From Aspidapion aeneum (lineage: Eukaryota; Arthropoda; Insecta; Coleoptera; Brentidae), in the NCBI GenBank assembly GCA_963576565.1, contig OY755046.1, forward strand, positions 63,523,379 through 63,587,378: a DNA stretch of 64,000 bases. The letters run 5' to 3'. The position numbers and the translations under genes were made by a program. Position 1 is the stretch's first letter. Every line of letters starts with the position of its first letter. The notes under the pieces were generated by a model that was given only the letters and a program-made list of their open reading frames with translations, made no database searches and was not told the DNA's origin. Of this stretch, positions 45,474 to 55,889 are shown in pieces.

Positions 45474-46530
45474 TGGATCGTTCATACTCGTCTTTTGTCT
45501 AGTCTTATGTCTTGGTTTAGTCATTTGTCTTGTCATAAGAAAGTTAAAACCACTGTTTCTTATGGGCGTGTTCATACAATGTTTTTGCTTTTGTTTTTGA
45601 TTAGTCTTTGTCTTAAGAGTTGCCAACTTTCAATCCTTAGGACAACGACTAAGACGAGTGACAGACATCAGCTGATATTTGTTGTTTTTTTTACAGGGCG
45701 TCCGAAGAGCGCAAGCGCGCGGCCGAAACTTTGAATTTACCGCCATTAATCATGTTTTTAATAGAAAATCCCAACCTAACCTCAAAATTTTATTTGTTTT
45801 TATTTTCTTTTTTGCTTTTGTTCTTTCATGTCTGTGTTTTGTGCACAGATTAGGTTAAATAAGATTGTTTTGTGTAGAAAATGACTTTTGAAAAGGGCCC
45901 TTTTTATTGAAATTGAATTTTTTTTCAGTGGGTTATGACTAAGACTAATCAAAAACAAAAGACGAGTATGAACAGCCGATTTTGTTTAAGACAGCTAAGA
46001 CTAATCAAAGGACAAAGACTAATCAAAAACAAAAGACTAAGACGAGTATGAACAATACTTTAGTCATAACCCACTGAAAAAAAAAATCAATTTCAATAAA
46101 AGGGCCCCTTTTCAAAAGTCATTTTCTACACAAAACAATCTTATTTAACCTAATCTGTGCACAAAACACAGACATGAAAGAACAAAAGCAAAAAAGAAAA
46201 TAAAAACAAATAAAATTTTGAGGTTATGTTAAGATTTTCTGTTAAAGATATGATTAATGGCGGTAAATTCAAAACTTCGGCCGCGCGCTTGCGCTCTTCG
46301 GACGCCCTGTAAAAAAAAACAACAAATATCAGCTGATGTCTGTCACTCGTCTTAGTCGTTGTCCTAAGGATTGAAAGTTGGCAACTCTTAAGACAAAGAC
46401 TAATCAAAAACATAAGCAAAAGCATTGTATGAACACTCCCATAAGAAACAGTGGTTTTAACTTTCTTATGACAAGACATATGACTAAACCAAGATAAAAG
46501 ACTAGACAAAAGACGAGTATGAACGATCCA
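45474..46530. mobile_element. 1,057-bp foldback element with TTA target duplication
   Basis: Left arm starts TGGATCGTTCATACTCGTC; the right arm ends GACGAGTATGAACGATCCA. The arms, about 460 bp each, are near-perfect complements and enclose a loop of about 140 bp holding more copies of AGACGAGTATGAAC. TTA lies directly outside both ends. A 3-bp TWA duplication is characteristic of PIF/Harbinger, which makes that family a candidate. Matching open frames on opposite strands (45432-45734 and 46150-46509) come from the two arms and are not taken as genes. Confidence 0.8.
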
Positions 46531-46556
46531 TTAATGGTATCAGTAGTATGGTATCT

Positions 46557-47313
46557 TCAGAGGATGATTTTTTGAGTGATTTTAAGAAAAAAACTTCAAA
46601 TAAACATGATTCCGCAAATGCTTAGTTTTCGAGATACAAAGCGTCAAAGTTTCAACTTTTTGTTTTTTTATAGCTCGTTCAGTTTTTGAGATGTTTGGCT
46701 CAAATTTGGAATGTGTATTTAGCGACAAGGCATAGCCTAATATCAGGAAAAAACTACAGGGCGATATTCTTTTAGGAGTTATGCCTCAATTTTTTCCCCA
46801 GAACTTTTTTGCAGTAAGCCAATCGCAAATTGAAAAATATAAAATTGATTTTTTGTTTTATTCAGAAACTTTTTAATCTCCTGCAATTTTTTGTTTTTGA
46901 CAAAAAAAAATAAAAAAATGTACTCTGCCAAATTACATTAACATTTAAAATAGTCACTTTTCATTATTTTAATTTTATGTAATTGTTGAATAGCAATCTT
47001 TTTTTGCCTTTTTTCTCAAAAATGGTTAAAGATATAAAAAATTGCAAGAGACCAAAAAGTTTCTGAATAAACCAAGGAATTTTACTGCAAAAACGTTCTG
47101 GGGAAAAAAGGGGGGCATGACCCCGGACAAAAAATCACCCTGTAGTTTTTTTTCTAATATTTCATATGCTTAATGATGTATGCCTTGTAGTTAAATACAC
47201 GTTCCAGATTTGGGCTAAGCATTTCAAAAACTGCACGAATCTCGAAAACTAATATAACTATGTTTATACAAAGTTTTTTTGAAAATCAATCAAAGAATAA
47301 TCCTCCAAAGTTT
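46557..47313. mobile_element. diverged foldback element
   Basis: Left arm AGGATGATTTTTTGAGTGAT through CAGAAACTTTTTAATCTCC pairs imperfectly with the reverse complement of 47030-47313. Shared landmarks include CCCCAGAACTTTTTTGCAGT against ACTGCAAAAACGTTCTGGGG. Divergence is visible throughout, so it is older than its neighbour at 45474-46530. No gene inside. Confidence 0.7.
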
Positions 47314-47359
47314 GGCGACATACTTTATTAAACACATACCTGTGCCTTCGTAAATAATA

Positions 47360-48076
47360 TGCCAATATATGGGCCCCTAAGCTCACACTAGGTACTATAG
47401 TTATAGTGTACGTGTGAGCTAATAAAACTAAAACTTGAAATATATCTTATTCAACTCCACACTAAATTACCTTTTGTTTGATACCACACAAGCCATGTTT
47501 TGACTTAAACTCAAATTTTTGAAATCTACCCCCACCCTTAAAAAAACAAAAACTAAAATGTATTTTGTTTAACTCCGGACTCAATTACCTTTCGTTTGAT
47601 ATCACACACGCCATATTTTCACGTAAAGTCTAATTTTTGAAATCTACCCCCACCCTTTTTGAGTAAAAAAAAACTAAAATGTATTTTGTTTAACTCCATA
47701 CTCAATTACCTTTCGTTTGATATCACACACGCCATATTTTCACATAAACTCTAATTTTTGAAATCTTCCCCCACCCTTTTATTTGGCTTGTGTTCGGTGG
47801 ATTTTGTTCGTTTTTAAATGGGACCATCTCGACCCAAGACCCAGCCTAGGTACCAAATTTCATTAAAATCGGCCGAGCGGTTTTTGCGTTATGCGCGTTG
47901 GTCGTTACAGACAGACAGACAGACAGACAGACAGACGGCGCGACAAAAAAGTTTCAAAATCATCTGAAACGCAAAGATATATAAAAAATTTTGAAATCGG
48001 AGCAACTTTTTTTTTCTCGAAAAAATTAAGATCACCATAGCTCACACTACTATAGTATAGTATATGTGTGAGCTAA
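47360..48076 (-). mobile_element. palindrome-ended GACA-microsatellite element, copy 2
   Basis: Inverted relative to copy 1. Begins TGCCAATATATGGGC, then a hairpin AGCTCACACTAGG...GTGTGAGCT at 47390-47420. Three internal blocks of about 110 bp contain ACCCCCACCC and CCTTTCGTTTGATATCACAC; a GACAGACAGACAGACA tract follows at about 47909-47935. It ends with a second hairpin closing GTGTGAGCTAA. Ends of the form TC...CTAA with a terminal hairpin recall Helitrons, but foldback behaviour of the family (see 51793-53838) argues otherwise. Confidence 0.85.
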
Positions 48077-48099
48077 AAAATAGTGTTGTGAATGTGGTT

Positions 48100-48345
48100 C
48101 GAAGTTAAAATTAGTTTTTCTCAAAAACGCACTTCACAATAATAGTTGCAGCTTTGTAGATATTTTGACTCTATTGCACACTGCACTAGCTAAAAAGAGA
48201 GGAAGAAAAACGAACCGAAAGTGTTAACAAGGTTAAATCGTGAATTGTGATACATAAAGGTCCGTTTTATTTTCGATTTCTTCCTTATTTATTAGCTAGT
48301 GCACGTCAAAATATCCATACAACTGCTACTGTAATTGCTATATCT
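48100..48345. repeat. diverged inverted repeat
   Basis: TAGTTGCAGCTTTGTAGATA and GCACTAGCTAAAAAGAGAGG on the left pair imperfectly with TATCCATACAACTGCTACTG and CCTTATTTATTAGCTAGTGC on the right. Probably another small foldback element. No coding frame. Confidence 0.6.
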
Positions 48346-48384
48346 ATATATTTTTTGTTTGAAACTCGTAGACAATGATTGTGT

Positions 48385-49431
48385 AGAAATAAAATTTCGG
48401 ACTTCCATTGTCTTTATTTATTTTAAAACACGACGTTTCGGTTAATAAGTATCTCTAACCGTTATCAAGTGTAAACTAAACAATCTAGTCTCTAGGCTAC
48501 TACTTATACTACTTGGTGTGCAGTCAGGTGTGACGGCCCGCCCCCTTTTTAATCGTAAGAAGCCTGTTTTCCTTAAGGAGTGGTTTCCATATGTTTGGTA
48601 TGTCCGTGCTTGGTTGACTGAAAACTTCTTTATTCTGCATTATAAACGCAGCTTCAATAAACTTTCGTTTTCGCCAATGCGCCTCCTTATGTAAAACTTT
48701 AGCTTCTGACCACTGAATCCTGTGATCATTTGACCATGCATGATCTGCTAAACCGGATTTTTCAATATCCCCTAATTGGGTACTTTTTAGATGTTCATTT
48801 ACTCTAACCTGAAGGGCGTTTCGTTTCACCTACATATGATTTACCACACTCACACGGGATTTGGTAAATACATTCCTTATTATTTGAGGGATTATGTGGT
48901 TTTGTTTTAGTTACAAAACTTCTTATCGTATTTCCCGAAGAAAATACTGTTTTTATATTATAGTGTTTAGCTATTCGTCTTATGTTTTCTGAAATCCCTT
49001 GAACATATGGAATGTTAATAACACCTAACGGATTATTATTTTGAGAATTTGGTACATTTAGTTTGTTTTTAATTTTAAATATCGTTGAGTTTGTTAATTT
49101 CTCGGAATAACCATTCTGTTGTAAGTCCTTTTTAATGTTGTTAATTTCTGTGGTTAATTCTTCATTATTACTACAAATATTTACGGCTCTTAAATACAAA
49201 CTTCTTATAACTCCTTGTTTTGTAGCAACAGAATGATTAGACTTAAAATTTAGGTACTGTCCCGTGTGTGTAGGTTGCCTATATACAGTGGTTTGAATGT
49301 TTCTGTCTAATCGTTTGACAAGAACATCCAAAAAAGGTAAGGCCGAATCTTTTTCAATTTCCATGGTGCATGGTGTGAAACGTCGTGTTTTAAAATAAAT
49401 AAAGACAATGGAAGTCCGAAATTTTATTTCT
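48385..49431 (-). mobile_element. 5'-truncated Penelope-like retroelement between 55-bp inverted repeats
   Basis: A perfect 55-bp inverted repeat brackets the element: 48385-48439 (contains CCATTGTCTTTATTTATTTT) and 49377-49431. Inside, on the minus strand, are the end of a Penelope-type RT and a GIY-YIG domain. Penelope-like elements often carry terminal repeats in direct or inverted order and are commonly 5'-truncated, which fits. The CACGACGTTTCGG and GTTATCAAGTG sequence near 48430-48473 may be part of its terminal repeat. Confidence 0.8.
48524..49364 (-). pseudogene. Penelope-like RT C-terminus and GIY-YIG endonuclease, frameshifted
   Basis: Two overlapping minus-strand frames make up one broken protein. 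The first (49364 to 48804) opens MEIEKDSALPFLDVLVKRLD and has YRQPTHTGQYLNFKSNHS, motifs of the Penelope RT tail and linker. It runs into the nuclease: CIYQIPCECGKSYVGET is the GIY-YIG core. The second frame (ending 48524) continues with QVRVNEHLKS, supplying the conserved Arg and the EH of the nuclease, then a tryptophan- and lysine-rich tail. A one-base shift near 48810-48825 separates them. The catalytic RT core is absent upstream, so the copy is 5'-truncated and dead. In intact elements the nuclease nicks target DNA to prime reverse transcription. Confidence 0.88.
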
Positions 49432-49622
49432 ATATATTTTTTATTCCGGAAAATTTAAAGCAAAATAGCCACAGAAATTGTTATTTAGTGGCGATTTTAC
49501 CGGCCCAAATAGTCCCTCCTATCTACTCACCAATTTTCTGCTCAGATATTCCCGTAAATCTCATTCTTGTCAAACTTTGTTGTAGTCACAGTTACATAGC
49601 ACTGATGTGGCTCCTAAAAGTA

Positions 49623-50283
49623 AAACATACAGGGTGTTTCAATGAAAACTTAACAGAGGTTTTTTCAGGTTTCTTGAAGAAATTTGGAAAAACCCTCGGA
49701 TACGTCGATTTTGTTTGTGAGGGGGACTTTTTTTGGCAATATTAAAATTTTTGTAGCACCCACCCTCTTCGAGGGGTAAACTTTACCCCTGAGTTTTGAA
49801 TAGGAAAAGTGGGTCGAGTGATATCTTGTTTTAAAGGTATCTGGAATATTTTTGCAAACGTGTAAAAATTTCGAAATACTTTTTGAGATATTTGACTTCA
49901 AATTTTCGAATTTGGACTGATAAAAAATATTAAATCGGAAAAATATAAAATTCTGATTTAATTTTTATTTTATCAGTCTATGTTAAATTTTAAAGTTGGA
50001 AGTTTGAAGGCAAATATCTCAAAAACTAATCCATAGATTTTTAAAATTTTTACAGAGTTGTAAATAGATAATAGATTTATTAGATCTTCAAAACAAGATA
50101 TTAGTTGACCCACTTGCACTATCCAAAATATAGGGGTAAAGTTCACCCCTCGAAGGGAGGGGGGCTGCTAAAAAAATTTGAAGATAGCCAAAAATTGACG
50201 TGTTCTAGGGTTTTTTCCCAATTCCGGAAAAAAATACCCAAAAAGGCTTCTCTTAAGTTTTCGATGAAACACACTGTATATGT
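49623..50283. mobile_element. foldback element with ACAGGGTGTTTC-type ends
   Basis: Left end CATACAGGGTGTTTCAATG, right end on the minus strand ATACAGTGTGTTTCATCG. Arms pair imperfectly over about 300 bp, including the mirrored pair TTCGAGGGGTAAACTTTACC and GGTAAAGTTCACCCCTCGAA, and AGATATTTGACTTCAAA with TTGAAGGCAAATATCT. The ACAGGGTG start is shared with the element at 41702. Short frames (49488-49745, 49665-49901, 50105-50332) are arm by-products. Confidence 0.7.
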
Positions 50284-50403
50284 AAGAATTGCAGGATACC
50301 AATCAATAATTTGTTTTATAAAGAAGACTTAAACAATTCAAAACACTGATAGGTTTGACCTGATAAAACACGTAAGTGGAAAAATTTTTGAAAATAATTT
50401 TTC

Positions 50404-50882
50404 ATCAAACAAGTTTCATGGCTAATCGGGCAAAAAGGAGTTTTTTGTTTCCCTTATATTTTTCCTTTTTATAGTCCGTGACCTACGATAGTTGTTTTCT
50501 ATTATTTGCATTCGATCTTTTCATTGATCGATATTGTATAGCAGTGTTTTTCCCTGCTTTTGGTTTTTTGTTTCTCTCGTATCTCGGTAGATGGCGCCTC
50601 TTGCTATAGTTCGCTCACTAATTACATTTAATTAGAGACAAAACCGTCTGATTAACTTCGCAAGATTTGTCACTTGACCAGCAGTGTTCTGAGGAGTCCC
50701 ATAAGGACGAAACGGTTAACTGTCAACACTTATTAGGTGTCCATTAGATCTTGGACCCCCGTGAGGTTAAGCTTTCAAGCTACCCACGGAAAAATATAAG
50801 GGAAACAAAAAACTCCTTTTTGCCCGATTAGCCATGAAACTTGTTTGATTTTTAAATTCACGGGTACGAAATTTCACGTTTG
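50404..50882. mobile_element. MITE with long inverted ends, reference copy of its family
   Basis: ATCAAACAAGTTTCATGGC at 50404 and its complement ending at 50849 extend inward for about 58 bp, through GGCTAATCGGGC and AAACAAAAAACTCC-like sequence. The outer right 33 bp (ACGGGTACGAAATTTCACG) recur at 44684-44707. The interior is shared with 44820-45183. No coding frame. Confidence 0.75.
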
Positions 50883-50918
50883 ATAATTTTTCATTTTTAT
50901 CTGCTTAAAAACTATTAC

Positions 50919-51425
50919 TTGCCTTTTCTAAATCTGCCATAAGTTTTTTTTCTATTCCCTTGTCCAACCTTTGTGGTTTTAAAAGCTGTACTGAAACTAT
51001 TGTGGTCTCTAAAAATATAAAAAATCTTAGATTTAATTAGATTAGGTCATAGATTAGTATTAATGTCCCCCTCTGTATTAAGCTTGCTCGGACTAGGCCA
51101 ACTTTATCTTTGTTTTAAGAAGAGGTAGGACTCAAACCAAAGATAAGTTTGGTCTGAACAAGAAAACCAAGCTTTTCAAACCTTTTTTGTGCTTCTGGCA
51201 AGAAAATATTACCTTCTGCACCAACCTAACTTGGACCAGGTCAACTTTAACTTTATTTTGAGAAGGGGTTGGACTCAAAACAAAGCCAAGTTTGACCTGA
51301 CCATCTAAGCTAGCAGTTTTTTAAAATTGCCTTGTATTTCAACTTAAAATATATTACTTATCATTTGATAATCTGCTTCCTTTTCTGTTCTGTTATGTAT
51401 TTGTGCATCCTTTTATAGTTACAGC
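50919..51425 (-). other. two outlying exon-like modules and two intron-type hairpins
   Basis: On the minus strand, 51008-50919 lies between a TATTTTTAG acceptor-like site and a GTAATAG donor-like site. A second module ends with GATAAGTAATATA near 51355. Hairpins of the type AACTTATCTTTGGTTTGAG / TTAAAACAAAGATAAAG occur near 51095-51155 and 51235-51300. These match the modules at 54335-55567, from which they are separated by the 51793-53838 insertion. Coding function is not supported. Confidence 0.4.
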
Positions 51426-51792
51426 TACACCAAAATGTAACTGAATTATTTTTTATTTTTTTGATATGCTGTTGCTCGCTCCTTCTTTGTTGTTCTTTTG
51501 AATATTATGCGCGTTCAGTAAACCATAAGTTTTAGTTAGATCATGTCCTAAATTAGTATGAATGACTCCCCTTTGTATTAAGCTTGCTTGGGGGTTATTC
51601 TTTTGAAAACCATACACAGTCGTTGCTCGTATTTTACAGATTTTTTTATTTTTAGTACTTTTGTGGTACTTGACCCCTAAATTCAAAAATGAATTTTAAA
51701 TATTTTTAAGTTGATCCTGTATTTTTATACAGAAGATCAAAAATTTGGATTTCAGTTTTTTTAATCATTTTTGATTACATTGATTTAGCTTT

Positions 51793-53838
51793 TTAGCTCA
51801 CACTACTACTATACTATAGTAGTGTGAGCTATAGTGATCCTAATTTTTTCGAGAAAAAAAAAAGATGCTCCGATTTCAAAAAATTTTATATATCTTTGCG
51901 TTTCAGATGATTTTAAAACTTTTTTGTTCCGCCGTCTGTCTGTCTGTAACGACCAACGCGCATAACTCAAAAACCGCTTGCCCGATTTTAATGAAATTTG
52001 GTACCTAGGCTGGGTCTTGGGTCGAGATGGTCCCATTCAAAAATTAACAAAATCCACCGAACACAAACCAAATAAAAGGGTGGGGGTAGATTTAAAAAAT
52101 TAAAGTTTATGTGAAAATATGGCGTGTGTGATATTAAACGAAAGGTAATTGAGTGTGGAGTTAAACAAAGTACATTTTAGTTTTTTGTTTTTTTAAGGGT
52201 GGGGGTAGATTTCAAAAATTTGAGTTTAAGTCAAATGTGGTATCAAACAAAAGGTAATTTAGTCTGGAGTTGAATAAAATATATTTCAGTTTTTCGTTAT
52301 ATTAGCTCACACGTACACTATAACTATAGTACCTAGTGTGAGCTTAGGGGCCCATATATTGGCGGAGTATTTTTTATAGTTATCTCGTTACAATTCAAGT
52401 TTTATAATTTTCTTGCTAACTTGTAAATGGTTAGAACTAAGGCATTGTAAAATATTTTGAGTGAAGTTTTCCTCAGAATATATTTTCATATTAGCTATTT
52501 GAGAAAAATCTGTTTTTGATTTTTTTTTTTTTTTTTTGAGGAAAGGAATGGTTCACACTTACTTTTTCTGCAATAATCGGTTCCTCAATGTATCCGCTAT
52601 TAAACGTAGTTCGTAAAATATCTTTAGTTGCTTTTGATTTCTGTTCAGAGTCGCTCAAATACAGGAAGAATTACATAAACGGCTTATTTCAAACATAATA
52701 TATATTTATAACAAATTTTTTTTTCAATATAATATGAGATATATGTGCAAAACTTCCCTTATTTGTCAATAACTTTTTTGTGACAAATAAAGCTTAGCAC
52801 ACCTATTTCATAAGAAAAAATTGAAAATACTCCTTTTAAGCTAAACTTGCTGTGTTTGAGCGACTCTGTACAAAAAATTAAAAGCAATTGAAGATATCTT
52901 TCGAACTATGTTCAATAACAGATATACCAAGGAAGCGATTATTGTAGAAAAAGAAAGTAATAAGCACTTCCTTCTGTCAAAAAAAAAATAACGAAACAGA
53001 TTTTACTGGAAATTTCGCTATTATTAAAATATATAAGTCATATCAAGGAAAAACTTGGACAATTAAAAATATTTTACAAATCGTTATTTCTAACCTTTTG
53101 AAACTTAACAAAAATACTCTGCCAATCTATGGGCACCTAAGCTCACACTAGGTACTATAGTTATAGTGTGCGTGTACGCTAATATAACTAAAAACTGAAA
53201 TATATTTTATTGAAATCCAGACTCAATTACCTTTCGTTTGATACCACACAAGCCATGTTTTGACTTAAACTTTAATTTTTCAAATCTACCCCCACCTTTT
53301 TTTTTAAACTAAAATGTATTTTGTTTAACTCCAGACTCAATTACCTTTCGTTTGATATCACACACGCCATATTTCCACACAAACACTAATTTTTTTAATT
53401 TACCCCCACCCTTTTTTTAAAGTAAAATGTATTTTATTTAACTCCAGACGCAATTACCTTTCGTTTGATATCACACACGCCATATTTTTACATAAACTCT
53501 AATTTTTTAAATATACCCCCGCCCTTTTATTTGGCTTGTGTTTGGTGGATTTTGTTCATTTTTAAATGGGACGATCTCGACCAAAAACCCAGCGTAGGTA
53601 CCAAATTTCATTAAAATCGGGCAAGCGGTTTTTGAGTTATGCACGTTGGTCGTTACAGACAGACAGACAGACATACAGACAGACAGACAGACAGACAGAC
53701 GACGCAACAAAAAAGTTTCAAAATCATCTGAAACGCAAAGATATATAAAAAATTTTGAAATCGGAGCAACTTTTTTTTTCGAAAAAATTAGGATCACTAT
53801 AGCTCACACTACTATAGTATAGTAGTAGTGTGAGCTAA
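51793..53838. mobile_element. 2.0-kb foldback element of the AGCTCACAC family
   Basis: Outer arms are two inverted copies of the palindrome-ended element (51793-52366 plus strand, 53118-53838 minus strand). The sequence between them is also inverted: GCAATAATCGGTTCCTCAAT near 52571 pairs with GGAAGCGATTATTG near 52931, and AGAGTCGCTCAAATACAG with TGTTTGAGCGACTCTG. The true arms are therefore about 1 kb around a centre near 52690-52845. Outer ends read TTAGCTCACAC...GTGTGAGCTAA. GACAGACAGACAGACA lies at about 53656-53701. No transposase frame and no clear target duplication. Confidence 0.8.
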
Positions 53839-53867
53839 AATAATAAAACTTGTATTATAATTAGATA

Positions 53868-54129
53868 AGGAATCAAACAGGTTATTGTCTTCCTGCACTA
53901 ATTTTAATTTGTTTGAAACAAATAGTCCCGACATGTTTCGTAATTAGTAACTTACATCTTCAGGGGACATTACTAAAAGAATCACAAAAGAAAGGTAAAA
54001 ACTTAAAATTAGAAAATATCTTTTAGTAATGTTCTCTTAAGATGTAAGTTACCACTTACGAAACATGGCGGGCTAATTTGTTTAAAACAAATAAAAAATT
54101 AGTGGAAGACAATAACCTGTTTGATTCCT
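53868..54129. mobile_element. 262-bp inverted-repeat element
   Basis: AGGAATCAAACAGGTTATTG at the left end is mirrored by CAATAACCTGTTTGATTCCT at the right; inside, ACATGTTTCGTAATTAG and GTAACTTACATCTTCAGGGG are mirrored too. The TTTCGTAA and CATCTTCAGG motifs resemble terminal repeats of Penelope-like elements, but this is only a resemblance. Confidence 0.75.
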
Positions 54130-54334
54130 ATTCAATGACTTCACCATAATATGGACTATTTTTTTAAAGTATTTTTTTTTGTAAAATCAATGTTTTCGAC
54201 GAAAAAAAGTAAAATCCAAAATTTTAATCCTCTTTTTGTTTAAAATACATTTTTGAGTTAAGAAAATCAAGTCCTACAAAAATACCAAAAATAAAAAAAC
54301 CGTGATATACGAGCAACGACAAAAAATGACTCTT

Positions 54335-55567
54335 GGACGAGGCCAACATTATCTTTGTTTTAAGAAGAGCTTGAACTCAAAACAAAGATAAGTTTGGCCT
54401 GTTCAGGCAAGCCAAGTTTTTCAAACAGTCCCTGTTCTTCTGACAAAAAATATTACCTATCTATTTGCAATCTGAATCTGCTTCCTGCTACCAGTATTTT
54501 TTTGTTTTTGTCCAGCACTCTTGTAGTTAAATGTGTACTGCAACTGTTTTTTTCTCTTGATGTGCTGTTCAGTTTTTCTGTGTGGTGCTTAGAAGATGAT
54601 GATGTGGCCCCTAAAAGCATAAAAAAACATAAGATTTGGTTATATCAGGTCATAGATTATATACATATATGGCTCTTTTCTATACCAAACTTGTTTGGAG
54701 GCCAACTTTATCTTTGTTTTAAGAAGGGGTCGGACTTAAACCAAAGATAAATTTGACCTCACCAAGAAAACCGAACAATTCGGACCGTGTATTTCTAACA
54801 AAAAAATATTACTTATCTTTTTGCGATCTGCTTCCCGTTACTTCTGTTATGTCTTTGTCCAGCCCGTAACAGATTCACTGCAACATAAGGTAATGGTTTT
54901 TTTCTTCATTGAAGTTCAGCGTTCCTGTTTTTTGCAACATCCTGCTTGTCTAGCTTTTTGGTGGTCCCTAAAATCATAAAAAAAACATTAGTTTTAGTTA
55001 AATCAGGTCCTAGATTATTAATGGCTCCCCCGTTGTACCAAACTAGCTTGGACTAGGCCAATTTTATCTTTGTTTTAAGAAGGGGTCGGACTTAAACCAA
55101 AGATAAATTTGACCTCACCAAGTAAACCAAACTGTTCAGACCGTGTATTTATAACAAAAAAATATTACTTATCTTTTTGCGAGCTGCTTCCCGTTACTTC
55201 TGTTATGTCTTTGTCCAGCCCGTAACAGATAAACTGCAACATAAGTTAATTGTTTTTTTCTTCATTGAAGTTCAGTGTTCTTGTTTTTTGTAACATCCTG
55301 CTTGTCTCGCTTTTTGATGATTCCTAAAATCATAAAAAAATATTAGTTTTAGTTAAATCAGGTCCTAGATTATTAATGACTCCCCACTGTACCAAACTAG
55401 CTTGCACTAGGCCAATTTTATCTTTGTTTTAAGAAGGGGTTGGACTTAAAACAAAGATAAGTTTGACCTGACCATCAAGCTTAGTTTTTTAATAAAAAAA
55501 ACAAAGGTACTCATCTTTTTATAAATCTGCTGTAGATCTTCTTCTAGTTGGATCTCTCGTAGACCCT
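54335..55567 (-). repeat. tandem array of 356-bp units with exon-like modules and hairpins
   Basis: On the minus strand, modules at 55323-55169, 54967-54813 and 54610-54457 are 155, 155 and 154 nt long. Each is preceded by TTTATGATTTTAG or TTTATGCTTTTAG and followed by GTAATATTTT, like splice acceptors and donors. A shorter module lies at 55565-55511. Between modules is a hairpin, one arm TTATCTTTGTTTTAAGAAG, the other CTTAAAxCAAAGATAA. Module 54610-54457 is open in one frame (about 50 codons), but the 155-nt modules at 54967 and 55323 hit stops in the corresponding frame and have no full-length frame. A decayed repeated-exon gene or a non-coding tandem repeat are both possible. Confidence 0.5.
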
Positions 55568-55613
55568 AAAAAACAAAAATATAATTAGTACCAGCGTTAT
55601 ATTATAATGTGCT

Positions 55614-55885
55614 GCCGCGTTTTCATTATAGCAAGCACGACCAAACGAATTCGTTCCCTTGTGCTTGCCGAATGCACTACTCCCAACCTCTCGAAAAAAA
55701 ATTCTCCAATAGAATGTTGACAATTCTCTTTTTTGGCAATGTCGGACAAAAAATTCCCCCAATGACAACGAAAAATTTTTGTTTGAAATTGCCAATTTTT
55801 TTTTTCGAGAGGTTGGAAACACTACATTCAGCAGGCACAAGGGAACGAATTCGTTCGGTTGTGCTCGCGATAATAAAAACGCGGC
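55614..55885. mobile_element. 272-bp MITE with long inverted ends
   Basis: GCCGCGTTTTCATTATAGC on the left pairs with GCGATAATAAAAACGCGGC on the right; the match continues through the palindromic GAACGAATTCGTTC-like core and CCAACCTCTCGAAAAAAAA, giving arms of about 90 bp with mismatches. Open frames on both strands arise from the symmetry. No target duplication is obvious. Confidence 0.8.
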
Positions 55886-55889
55886 ATGA

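Noticed and set aside
45432..46509. Two similar proteins of 100 and 119 residues on opposite strands
   Set aside because: They come from the two arms of one palindrome; low-complexity, hydrophobic, no domain.
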